Shown: positions 1 through 7,647 of the stretch, piece by piece | Position numbering within the stretch: the stretch's first letter is position 1 | Layout: every line of letters starts with the position of its first letter | Origin: Acidobacteriota bacterium | GTDB lineage: Bacteria; Acidobacteriota; Terriglobia; UBA7540 | DNA: 64,000 bases | Assembly: GCA_021838785.1 (NCBI GenBank) | Contig: JAKCCV010000014.1 | Span: forward strand, 1-64,000 | Direction of reading: 5' to 3' | The notes under the pieces: model-generated | The model's database searches: none | Told to the model about the DNA's origin: nothing | The model's input: the letters and a program-made list of their open reading frames with translations, nothing else | Made by a program: the position numbers and the translations under genes

Positions 1-22
1 CCGCAAGATGGAGACTTTCTCT

Positions 23-517
23 TCAGCCGTGCGTGGCTTGGGCTTCCGTTCCGGTTCGCTCATGTGTCCCCTCCGTTGTAGCTATCTTAACGGCAGGACA
101 CTCCATTTTCAGCTGAGGCAGGACAGGCCTGCCCTCCCACTTCCAAATCTCGGTCGTGGTGTTGTGATAGTTGCCATCGCTTTCGATCGCCGCGTTATTT
201 ATCAAGATCGAGCTGTCCCAATACTCCGGGCCCGCGCGCGACCCATGTTTGAAAACGAGCCTGACTCCGCCCTGCCCAACGTGAAAGACCTCGACCACGG
301 GTCGGTCGCCACCGACCCATTCCGTGACCAGATTGCCATCCAACTGGAAGAACATATCGTTCAAGAGATAGGGAACCCTGAACGCCTGGACCCTGCACGG
401 CGAGCCCGGCCATCCGGCGATGAAGTCAACTTCTGCGCCGAACACCGCGCCCCCGCGCACGAAATTCTGTTTAACCACAACCCGGTCAGGCGCTGTCCCC
501 GCAACCGCCCCAAGCAT
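23..517 (-). CDS. Hypothetical protein, probably truncated by the adjacent IS
   Basis: An open frame of 164 codons from an ATG at 517 runs to a stop near the window edge. The frame stays open upstream of that ATG to the IS end at 533. If the IS is removed in thought, it continues about 45 nt beyond the other IS end (below about 2575) until a stop, with no obvious start codon. The protein has a beta-rich look, with many Val, Gly and Trp and the stretch FFQLDGNLVTEW, and no motif I recognise. The reading is that this is the 3' part of a gene damaged by IS insertion; a genuine short protein starting at 517 is also possible. An opposite-strand frame at 8-568 is equally long but has more Arg/Pro-biased composition, so I prefer this strand. 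Confidence 0.4.
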   Translation of the reverse strand: MLGAVAGTAPDRVVVKQNFVRGGAVFGAEVDFIAGWPGSPCRVQAFRVPYLLNDMFFQLDGNLVTEWVGGDRPVVEVFHVGQGGVRLVFKHGSRAGPEYWDSSILINNAAIESDGNYHNTTTEIWKWEGRPVLPQLKMECPAVKIATTEGTHERTGTEAQATHG

Positions 518-532
518 TTGGCAGGCGACGGT

Positions 533-554
533 CCTAACCCAAGTTCGTCACGGG
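533..554 (+). repeat. Left terminal inverted repeat of the IS
   Basis: Begins CCTAACCCAAGTTCGTCACG and is the exact reverse complement of 2508-2529. This is a perfect 22-bp match, which fixes the left boundary of the element. Confidence 0.93.
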
Positions 555-690
555 ATGCCTGGTTTTGATTATTTGTTCGCCTCGTGATGGGGTAGGTTGT
601 TTGTTTTCAAGCTGACCTGTCTGAGGAGCCGTTGTCGTGCAGACCTACCGCCTTGAAAGCCGTCGCGCCTCATGACAGCATCTTCGCGGC

Positions 691-2471
691 ATGTTGCTGC
701 GACGCCACGCGCCATCGAAGGACGGGAAAGATCACACCGACTGGTCGCTGGTCGAAACGGTGCGCACGCCGGACGGTCCGCGACAACGGACGCTGTGTTA
801 TCTGGGCGAGCTGAACAACTCGGCGCGGGCGCGCTGGCTGAAGACCATCGAGGTTTTCAACGAGCAGGGCGAAAGCCACCCACTGAAATTGTTTCCTTCC
901 GACGTCGAGCCGCCCGAAGATGACGCGACGGTGGCGCAGGTGCGGCTCGACAAAGTGCGGCTGGAGCGGTCGCGGCGGTTCGGGGACTGCTTTCTGGGTC
1001 TGGAGTTATGGAAGCGGTTAGAGATGGATCGTTTCTGGGCATCGCTCCTGGATCGGCCCGACGATCCCGCCGACGTTGCCTGGTCACGCAGCGCGGCGCT
1101 TTTGGCGATCAACCGGCTGTGTGCGCCGGGAACGAACTGGCGATTGAAGAGCGTTGGTATCCCTCGACGGCGCTTGACGACCTATGGGGAATCGGCGAAG
1201 GCAAGATCAACGACACGCGTCTGTACCGATGCCTGGACCGTCTGCTGCCGCACAAAACAAAACTGGAGCGGCATCTCACCGCGCGTTAGGGCGAGTTGTT
1301 CGGAGCCGAGTTCGAGGGGCTCCTTTACGATTGGACCAGCAGCGATGTGGAGGGCGCGGCGGAGAAAGACCCGATGATGCAGCGCGGCTCCTCACGCGAC
1401 CATCGGCCCGACTCGAAGCAAGTTGTCATTGCACTGATCGTGAACGACGAAGGCTTCCCGCTCAGCTATGAGACGTTCGACGGCAACCGGAGCGAGGTGA
1501 CGACGCTGGAGGCGGGGCTGCGCATGGTGGAGCGGAAATACGGGCGAGCGCGGCGCCTCTGGGTGTTCGACCGCGGCATTGTCAGCGAAGAGAACTTGGC
1601 GGCGCTGCGAAAACGCGGCGGGCAGTATCTGGTGGGCCCGCCGCGCGCGAAGCTGAAGCCATTGGAGAAGCCGTTGCTCGAAGGCGGCTGGGAGCGGGTG
1701 CGACCCGAGGTCGAGGTGAAGCTGGTGCTGACGCCTGAGGGTGAAGAGACTTACCTCTTGTGTTGCTCGACGGCGCGGCAGGCCAAGGAACCGGCGATCC
1801 GCCGCCGCTTCTCAACCCGCATGGAGAAGGCGCTGGCGGCGCTTGAGAAACGCGTGGCCGAGGGCCAGCTGAGGGATCGCAACAAAATCGAGCGGAGCGT
1901 GGGCAACATTCAGGCTCGCCCTCCTCAGGTCGCGGACCTGTACGAAATGAAAGTCGTCGAGGCCCACGGCGCGCTTTCGCTCCAATGGCAAGCCCTCCCG
2001 GACCGGAAGAGTTGGCAGCACGCTCGGGAAGGCGCTTACCGGCTGCGCACCAACCTGCCGCCGGGTGAGCCCGCTCAGTTCTGGAAGAACTACATCCAAC
2101 TCACCGAGGCCGAGGCGGCGTTTCGCGCCTTGAAGAGTGAACTTTCGATCCGGCCCATTTTTCATCAACTGGAGCGCCGCGCCAAGGCCCATATCCTGGT
2201 GGCATTCCTGGGCTACGCACCGTGGGTGACACTCAAACACTTGTTGATTCGGAAAGGTTCGGCCTTCTCCCCGGCCAAAGCCTTGGACTTGCTGGGCACC
2301 TTGGTCAGCGCGGATATCGTCCTACCCACTACCGACGGCCGCGAAATTCGATTGCGGCGCGTCACCACGCCTGCCATCCAACAGAAAAAGTTGCTGTCCG
2401 ACCTCGCCATCACGATCCCGGATCGGCTCGGTTTTGATCAAGAACGTAGTGCAGACCCAGAGGTAGCCTGA
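691..2471 (+). pseudogene. IS1634-family DDE transposase, frameshifted and with an internal stop
   Basis: The first part (691 to about 1130) gives the family-like N terminus, which starts MLLRRHAPSKDGKDH. At about 1129-1131 the frame shifts: LLAINRLCAPG continues as NELAIEERWYPSTALDDL only in the next frame, which fits loss of one base. That frame then meets a TAG at 1287-1289 and continues to 2471. The catalytic triad is readable: D in YDWTS (about 1330), D in WVFDRG (about 1568) and E in ALKSEL (about 2140). Two independent lesions in one gene argue for decay and against programmed frameshifting. Restored, the protein would be about 590 residues, normal for the family. Confidence 0.9.
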
Positions 2472-2507
2472 ACTGATTCAACAGCACTTACCCTCCTTTC
2501 GACCCTT

Positions 2508-2529
2508 CCCGTGACGAACTTGGGTTAGG
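2508..2529 (-). repeat. Right terminal inverted repeat of the IS
   Basis: Ends GTGACGAACTTGGGTTAGG and is the exact reverse complement of 533-554, fixing the right boundary. It lies 37 bp after the transposase stop. Confidence 0.93.
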
Positions 2530-2989
2530 CGAAATGAACCCAGTTGAGCCTGCTTGGGATCCCCCGTATTTTCAGGGGGTTGGGTCTTTCTGCAATCAGC
2601 CTCTTATGTTGCTTGGCGGATGCGACTTGCCGTTGGCCTTGAACGCGAAGCAACATGAGGGATGGGGCGGGGCGGTAGGCGGATTCTCCCCGGTCGCGGC
2701 TGGGTAGCGGGCGATGCGCGAGGCGGGTGAGGGGAAGCGTGGCTGCGGACCGCTTGGCCGGCGTTTATCCCGCCCGCGCTTCGATCCCGAGCGCGCGAGC
2801 CGCCGGGTGACGCTCGGCGACGGCGTAAGGTTCGGCAAGTCCCGCCCGCGCTTTGATGCCGCGCGAGCCGCCGGTGCGGCGATGGTCAAAACGCCCGACC
2901 GGAGCGAGCCCGTCCCCTCCCTGCCGGGGGTTCGCCGTCGCCTCGAGAAATCGTCGGCACCAAGGCGCGCCCTGTCTCCTCAGGTTCCT
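2530..2989. other. Non-coding stretch with an imperfect direct repeat
   Basis: No credible gene lies between the IS and the next coding region. A small hairpin, CCCCC then nine bases then GGGGG, sits at about 2561-2579 and lacks a T-run. A GC-rich sequence occurs twice: 2768-2806 and 2840-2874 share TCCCGCCCGCGCTT and GCGCGAGCCGCCGG, with a 4-base gap difference between copies. Open frames here on both strands are Arg/Pro-rich and look like composition artefacts. Confidence 0.5.
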
Positions 2990-4120
2990 TCACTGATACA
3001 GAATGTAGCTTGGTTGCGGCGAGAGGCGCAAAATTTCCTGGGGCGTCATGAGGCGACCGCCGAGTTTCACGTCATTTTTGTAGAAGAGTTTGAATCCGGT
3101 GAACTGCACGGGCTGGGTGGCAATGAAATCCTTGTAAGTGGAGACCTTGAGCGGCTGCGCGCCGAAGCCGTCCATATCCATCACAATCTCGACCTGGGGC
3201 AGCGGCCGGATAGCGCGGTAGTCGGTGACCATGCGTTGGGTAAAGCGATGGACGACCAGAATTTTCGGCGGCAGATGGTTTTGGCGCACGATTTGGGCGA
3301 GGAAGCGGGCCGCAAAGTTGATGTCGGCGGCGCTCAAGGTGCCTCGCCAGACGCCGGGCCGTTTACCGCTCGGCAAGGCGAACTCCGGGTCGAGCGCCAA
3401 CTCCACGTTCGGCAGCTCAAGATACTTCGCCAGCCGCGGCACCTCCGTTTCGACCGTGCTCCAGCCGGGCTGGACGTCGAGAAACAACAGCCCGTGAATC
3501 TGGTTCGCCATGCCGAGGGCTTTTTCAATTTGGCTGGCCGGCATGCGCATTCGATATTGGCCGTCGGGCCCCGGCACGTCCTGCGCGGCCACCGCGATGT
3601 AATCAATCGCCGGCACGACGGGCGTGGAAGGGTCGGCCTTGGCCCAGGCGGCGGCTGTTGCCTGGAGCCTTGCGAGCACCTCGGCGGGCGGATACTCGCC
3701 CAAGACGCCCATGCGCGGCGAATAGAAATTGCCGTAGTAGGCGACGATGCGCTTGAAGGGCAACAAAGCTCCCGCGTCAGGGATGACGGTGTGCACCGGC
3801 CAGAGCGCCGGCGGGCAGGCCGGCAAGACTGGCTTTGGGAGCGTCAACGTCGCCTCCACGCGTCGGACCTTGGGGCGCGCGGCATGGGACTGGAGGCGAG
3901 CGGGCGGGGCGCACGGCGGCACGTTGGCGAGCGCGCGCATCTTGGCGTTGTACGCGGCGACGTTGAGCGTCGGGGCGGGCGGGCGAGGCGCCACGGCCGC
4001 GCGCGCCACCAGCGGTCGGTGGGCACGGCTGCTCCACAGCAGAGCCGTGGCGGCGATGGCGATGGCGACGCCCACGCCCGCGAGGGCGGCGGCGATGTGC
4101 TGCGGTCTCATAGATTCCAT
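2990..4120 (-). CDS. Membrane-anchored hypothetical protein
   Basis: This is a 376-residue protein whose N terminus has a single hydrophobic segment (about residues 8-28, AALAGVGVAIAIAATALLW) followed by a Pro/Ala-rich linker to about residue 110. That suggests an anchored domain outside the cytoplasm. The folded part begins near PFKRIVAYYGNFYSPRMG and includes GLLFLDVQPGWSTVE, NVELALDPEF and VEIVMDMDGFG. The spaced acidic beta-strand ends are reminiscent of a TIM-barrel glycosidase-like fold, but I recognise no family signature. A second ATG (MRPQHI, 4111) is an equally possible start. It is followed on the same strand by nothing before the IS, and lies 103 bp downstream of the dacF-like gene. 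Confidence 0.75.
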   Translation of the reverse strand: MESMRPQHIAAALAGVGVAIAIAATALLWSSRAHRPLVARAAVAPRPPAPTLNVAAYNAKMRALANVPPCAPPARLQSHAARPKVRRVEATLTLPKPVLPACPPALWPVHTVIPDAGALLPFKRIVAYYGNFYSPRMGVLGEYPPAEVLARLQATAAAWAKADPSTPVVPAIDYIAVAAQDVPGPDGQYRMRMPASQIEKALGMANQIHGLLFLDVQPGWSTVETEVPRLAKYLELPNVELALDPEFALPSGKRPGVWRGTLSAADINFAARFLAQIVRQNHLPPKILVVHRFTQRMVTDYRAIRPLPQVEIVMDMDGFGAQPLKVSTYKDFIATQPVQFTGFKLFYKNDVKLGGRLMTPQEILRLSPQPSYILYQ

Positions 4121-4223
4121 TTTATACGGCGTCGCCCGAAGCCGCGATGCTCGACGGATGGTCGTGGCGCGGACTCTCGGGAAATAAAGGATGGAGAATG
4201 GTTCTTGCTCCCACGCAAGCCGG

Positions 4224-5450
4224 TCACTCTGCCGACGGGTCGCGCATGATTCTGCAAGTATATCTCCGGTCGCGGAGCACTTGGCAGGTGACTTGCGCCT
4301 GCGCTTCCGTCAGGTTGGCAAATCTTGCCAGATAGCCTCCGCGGCTCAACTTCACCACCACGGGCCGGGCTTTTTTCAGGTTGGCAGGAGCCGTGCGCAC
4401 GGCGCTCTGGAGCACACTCCAGACCTGGTACGGACTGTGGAAATAGGCGCCGAGTTGGACCAGCCAATCCAAAAGAGGGCGCGGCGCCGGATTCTCTTGG
4501 TCGGCCACGTCGGAGACCTCGACTGACGGTGCCGCCCGGTGAACGGTTCCGGGCTTTTCCTGCGCTTCCGCGCTGAGGACCCGCGTTTGACCCAACGTGA
4601 AGCCTTGATTGAGAAGCGCCATCATCAGCCGGTCGCGCGAATACGCCGTCGAGCCGCCCATGACCACGCCCAGCAACCGCCGACCGTCACGAACCGCCGA
4701 AGTCACCAGATTGTAGCCGGAGGCGTAGGTGTATCCCGTTTTCATTCCATCGGCGCCCGGGTATTCGTCCAACAGATAATCGAAGCCGTGGATGATTCTG
4801 CCGCGAAAGTCAAAGGTGTTGACATCAAAATAGTGGTAGTACTGGGGATATTGATGAAGGATGGCCAGGGCCAAGGTGGCCATGTCGCGCGCCGTGGTTT
4901 TTTGCCAGGGATTCGGCAGGCCGGAGGCGTTGCGGAAGGTTGTGCGCGTCATGCCCAGGCGCTCGGCAGTTTGATTCATCAGGGCCGCGAATTGGGTTTC
5001 GGTTCCGGCAATGGCCTCGGCCAGCACCACCGCCGCGTCATTGGCGGACTGCACCGTGATGCCGAGAATGGCGGAGCGGACCGAAAGGGTATCGCCGGGA
5101 CGCAGATACAATTTGGTGGGAGGTTGCACCGCCGCGTGATAGGAAATCGGCAGCCGCTCGCTCAAGGTCATTTGACCCGTGGCGAGGCGGTGAAAGGTGA
5201 TATACAGCGTCATCAGCTTGGCGAGCGACGCCGGGTAAGTGCGGACATCGGCGTTGTGCGCTTCGAGAACCGCGCCGGTTTGGGCGTCTTCAACGATGTA
5301 GGAATGAACTCTTGCGCTCGCCGCGGGCGGCCAGGCGCCCGTCACGACGGCCGCGAGGAGAAAACTTGCCGCTACCAGCGCGGCGCGCCTCGGGCGGAAA
5401 GAATCGAACCGACGATGAACCGCATCACCATTGTTCCTGAACCTCACCAT
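4224..5450 (-). CDS. D-alanyl-D-alanine carboxypeptidase (peptidase S11), DacF/PBP5-like with C-terminal SPOR-like domain
   Basis: It trims the terminal D-Ala from peptidoglycan pentapeptides in the periplasm. The three penicillin-binding motifs are present: SLAK (residues 75-78 from MVRF), SAN within SAND (135-137) and KTG (237-239). The N terminus carries a basic region, a hydrophobic signal segment (AALVAASFLLAAVV) and an ASA-R type cleavage site. The last 70 residues (VKLSRGGYLARFANLTEAQ to the end) resemble a SPOR peptidoglycan-binding domain, an arrangement known in several proteobacterial DacF-like proteins. I chose ATG 5450, behind GGAGGGG; GTG 5447 has better spacing, and a GTG at 5486 also opens the frame. 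Confidence 0.92.
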   Translation of the reverse strand: MVRFRNNGDAVHRRFDSFRPRRAALVAASFLLAAVVTGAWPPAASARVHSYIVEDAQTGAVLEAHNADVRTYPASLAKLMTLYITFHRLATGQMTLSERLPISYHAAVQPPTKLYLRPGDTLSVRSAILGITVQSANDAAVVLAEAIAGTETQFAALMNQTAERLGMTRTTFRNASGLPNPWQKTTARDMATLALAILHQYPQYYHYFDVNTFDFRGRIIHGFDYLLDEYPGADGMKTGYTYASGYNLVTSAVRDGRRLLGVVMGGSTAYSRDRLMMALLNQGFTLGQTRVLSAEAQEKPGTVHRAAPSVEVSDVADQENPAPRPLLDWLVQLGAYFHSPYQVWSVLQSAVRTAPANLKKARPVVVKLSRGGYLARFANLTEAQAQVTCQVLRDRRYTCRIMRDPSAE

Positions 5451-5601
5451 GCCCCTCCGTTCACCAACCTCGCTTCCGTTCAGCACGCCCCGCGAAGAAA
5501 TCGTCGCGCCTCACGGCATCGGAAAGCCACGCGCTTCGGGCCGGTGGCTTTTCTCGACCAAGCTCTTGCGTTTTCCGGCTCGGCCGCCGATGCATCGCGT
5601 G

Positions 5602-5645
5602 GCCGCCGCGCCTTTCCGCCCTATCCTAACTCAATTGGCCGTCGG
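5602..5645 (+). repeat. 44-bp direct repeat, left copy flanking the toxin-antitoxin pair
   Basis: Identical over 44 bp to 6632-6675 (core CCCTATCCTAACTCAATTGG), and about 15 of the next 21 bases also match. On the minus strand this copy reads ...EIFARQPTAN-stop, similar to the C terminus ...EQICTGRPTAN-stop of the TPR gene that contains the other copy. It therefore looks like a remnant or duplicate of a gene end. It lies in the upstream region of the carboxypeptidase gene. Confidence 0.9.
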
Positions 5646-5799
5646 CTGGCGAGCAAAAATTTCTTCTTCAAACTCCGGGACGCATGGGCGCCCCGACCGC
5701 GCGTAACGGCTGCGCGTTTAGAAGGTTGCTGAAAATATGCTGTCGGCGATGAAGAACCCCAACGAAGCAATATTGTTTGCAGAAAAAGGCAAAATTGGT

Positions 5800-5828
5800 A
5801 GCCACGGGATGATTTAGGTCCCGTGGCT
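5800..5828. promoter_or_regulatory. Perfect 10-bp inverted repeat upstream of the toxin-antitoxin genes
   Basis: AGCCACGGGA (5800-5809), a 9-base loop and TCCCGTGGCT (5819-5828) form a perfect stem about 100 bp before the antitoxin start. No T-run follows, so a terminator is unlikely. It may be an operator bound by the toxin-antitoxin complex, since such modules are usually autoregulated, or a transcript hairpin. The function is inferred only. Confidence 0.45.
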
Positions 5829-5856
5829 TCGTGAATTGAAATAATCATCCAAAGGC

Positions 5857-5881
5857 CCACGACGCGAAAGCCTTGTCGTGG
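5857..5881. promoter_or_regulatory. Second inverted repeat upstream of the toxin-antitoxin genes
   Basis: CCACGAC (5857-5863), 11 bases, then GTCGTGG (5875-5881). It shares the CCACG/CGTGG core with the 5800-5828 palindrome, is centred about 55 bp further downstream, and ends 48 bp before the antitoxin ATG. Two related palindromes in a row are compatible with paired operator sites. Confidence 0.35.
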
Positions 5882-5929
5882 CTTGCGCCGCGGGCGGCCG
5901 CATAGTAATCTTAAAGAAGGAAGGTGAGC

Positions 5930-6154
5930 ATGACGCGAACGACGGAAGCTATTTACAGCCACGGCGTTCTGAAGCCTGTGGAGGGTCTGAATCTGCGCGA
6001 GCAGCAGCGGGTGCGCGTCATCGTTGAACCTATTGACGACCAGCCCCTCGACCGAGATGCGGCCCTGGCACGATTGAAGGCGGGGATCGCGAACATGCAG
6101 TTCTTCTCGAACGGGCCGATGCCCAAGCGAGAGGACCTCCATGATCGCCCTTGA
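5930..6154 (+). CDS. Antitoxin, AF2212-like (DUF104) family
   Basis: This 74-residue protein starts MTRTTEAIYSHGVLKP, the typical DUF104 opening (xxVEAIYexGvlrPl), and continues with a REQQRVRVIVEP strand. The family pairs with PIN-domain toxins and is thought to bind them and repress the operon. The start at ATG 5930 has a strong ribosome site (GAAGGAAGG) 4-5 bases upstream. Its last 14 bases overlap the toxin gene, indicating translational coupling. The C-terminal half (LDRDAALARLKAGIANMQFF) probably wraps the toxin, by analogy. Confidence 0.88.
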   Translation: MTRTTEAIYSHGVLKPVEGLNLREQQRVRVIVEPIDDQPLDRDAALARLKAGIANMQFFSNGPMPKREDLHDRP

Positions 6155-6542
6155 CACCAACATCCTGCTTTACGCCTGCGATCGCGCGGACCCCAAACGC
6201 CAGCAAATCGCCATGGAGCTTATTGCGAACAGCCGGGATGGCGTGCTGCTGTGGCAAGTGGCCTGCGAGTTTGTGGCGGCTTCCCGCAAGCTGGGCGCGC
6301 GGGGCTTTACTGCATCGGACGCCTGGAACCGGCTCGGAGAATTTCTTAACCTCTTTCCTCTGTCCCTTCCCACGGCCGGCGTGCTTGCGCGCGCCGAGCA
6401 GTTACACGCCACCTACGGCGTGTCGTTTTGGGATGCCCTGATTCTCGCTGCCTGTACCGAGGCCGGCGTGACACTGTTTTACTCGGAAGACGTTCCGGGC
6501 CATCCGTCCATCGGCGCACTCCGGATTGTCAATCCGTTCTAA
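6141..6542 (+). CDS. PIN-domain ribonuclease toxin (VapC-like)
   Basis: This 133-residue protein has the acidic residues of PIN nucleases in order: D in IALDTN (residue 5), E in ACEFVAAS, D in SFWDALI and D in FYSED. Such proteins cut RNA, often tRNA or rRNA, with Mg2+ when freed from their antitoxin. The gene overlaps the antitoxin by 14 bp and is complete with no lesions. The pair lies between two 44-bp direct repeats, which suggests that it arrived or was duplicated as a unit. The RNA target cannot be read from the sequence. Confidence 0.92.
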   Translation: MIALDTNILLYACDRADPKRQQIAMELIANSRDGVLLWQVACEFVAASRKLGARGFTASDAWNRLGEFLNLFPLSLPTAGVLARAEQLHATYGVSFWDALILAACTEAGVTLFYSEDVPGHPSIGALRIVNPF

Positions 6543-6631
6543 TAGGCGACTGACCGGGTAATGCGCCCGCATCCGGCAGGAGTGGTCGTTTTCTTTGCGA
6601 TGGAGGGAAGCGCAAGCGATGGTTAAAACGC

Positions 6632-6675
6632 GCCGCCGCGCCTTTCCGCCCTATCCTAACTCAATTGGCCGTCGG
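6632..6675 (+). repeat. 44-bp direct repeat, right copy
   Basis: Matches 5602-5645 exactly and lies 1,030 bp downstream of it. This copy covers the last codons, stop codon (6661-6663) and 3' flank of the minus-strand TPR gene. Confidence 0.9.
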
Positions 6676-7617
6676 TCGGCCAGTACAAATTTGTTCGGGC
6701 CTGAGCCAGCCATGCCGTGCCGCGCCCGCGCCATCGGCCCGCGAGGAGTCGGCGGACTGAGCCGAGGGAGCGTCCGTTTTTTGCGCGAATCGCTTGGCCA
6801 ACAAGGCGCGGGCTTTCGCTTGGTTCTGTAGCTGTTCCGGGCCGTAATTGGGATTGGGGCAAAGGCGGAGAATCGCTTGCAGTTCGCTTTGGGCGGCCGC
6901 GGATTGCCCCACGGCGAGCAAGCCTTCCGCCAAATAAAGCATGGTCAGCGAATCGTGGGGATATTTTTTGAGACAATCTTGGAGCAATTGGATGGCGCGT
7001 TGTTGGTTGCCCCCGGCGAAAAATGGCAAGCGCTCATCCACGCGCGCCAAGGTTCGTTGAGCGCCGCATTGTTGGTAGCTCGGGTCGAGCTTTTCGACAA
7101 GGCGCATTTGGCGGCGAATGCGGCCCACCAGGCGCAAGCCGAGCAGCAAGTTTTCCCGCTCGGCATACAGACCGTAGGCGATGCCGAGCCAGAAATGGCC
7201 TTCCGGTCGAGTTGGCGCAAGCGCCGTCGCTCGCTTGGCGGCGGCGATGGCTTGGAGAAGAATTTTGGGGTTGGCGGGGTTGTGGCGGGCGCGAACCCAA
7301 TAGCAGTCAAACTCCGCGATGCGCCACCAAGCCTCATAGTCGCGCGGGCGGGCGAGCGTTTCCTGGCGGAGCAGAGCAAGCCCTTTTTCGACGTTGGCGA
7401 TTCGCCAGCGGCCCAAATAATAATCGTCGGCCTCGCGAACTAAAGGTGAAAGGCTGCCCGGCGCGCTCGGCTGCGCCGTCTTGCCCGAAGCGACCAGAAG
7501 AAGCGTCAGCAAGCCTGCCGAGGCAGGAAGGAATCGCCGAACTGTGCGCGGCCGCCGCGGGAGGCGGCTGAGGATGGGGCGTGTTCGTTGCGTCCAGCTT
7601 TCGCTTCGCTTCCGCAT
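6661..7617 (-). CDS. Exported tetratricopeptide-repeat protein (TatT-like)
   Basis: This is a 318-residue protein with a basic N terminus and one hydrophobic segment (FLPASAGLLTLLLVASG), then helical repeats from about residue 60. Recognisable repeats include RPRDYEAWWRIAEFDCYW, RPEGHFWLGIAYGLYAE and YPHDSLTMLYLAEGLLAVGQ. The middle resembles the TatT family, small TPR proteins first described next to TRAP transporters; no transporter lies nearby here, so only a scaffold role can be proposed. The final codons are shared with the 44-bp repeat. Its start is 30 bp from that of the divergent urocanase-like gene, so the two probably share a regulatory region. Confidence 0.8.
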   Translation of the reverse strand: MRKRSESWTQRTRPILSRLPRRPRTVRRFLPASAGLLTLLLVASGKTAQPSAPGSLSPLVREADDYYLGRWRIANVEKGLALLRQETLARPRDYEAWWRIAEFDCYWVRARHNPANPKILLQAIAAAKRATALAPTRPEGHFWLGIAYGLYAERENLLLGLRLVGRIRRQMRLVEKLDPSYQQCGAQRTLARVDERLPFFAGGNQQRAIQLLQDCLKKYPHDSLTMLYLAEGLLAVGQSAAAQSELQAILRLCPNPNYGPEQLQNQAKARALLAKRFAQKTDAPSAQSADSSRADGAGAARHGWLRPEQICTGRPTAN

Positions 7618-7647
7618 GGTCTAAGATTCCAGTGGAGGTTGCTCAAC

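Larger units (their letters stand above)
533..2529 (+). mobile_element. IS1634-family insertion sequence, transposase inactivated
   Basis: A 1,997-bp element bounded by perfect 22-bp terminal inverted repeats (533-554 and 2508-2529) surrounds a transposase-like reading frame. The size and the DDE transposase fit the IS1634/IS4-like group. No target-site duplication is visible: the five bases outside the left end (acggt) and outside the right end (cgaaa) differ. IS1634 members usually leave a short duplication, so the flanks may have rearranged or diverged. The transposase has a frameshift and an in-frame stop, so this copy should be non-autonomous, although its ends remain intact and could be mobilised in trans. 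Confidence 0.9.

Noticed and set aside
1129-1289. Programmed frameshift or stop read-through in the transposase
   Set aside because: IS1634-type transposases are normally one frame; there is no slippery sequence at 1129, and a second lesion (TAG) points to decay.
2714-4249. 511-codon plus-strand frame
   Set aside because: It lies opposite the 2990-4120 protein, has Arg/His/Gly-rich shadow composition and contains no family motif.
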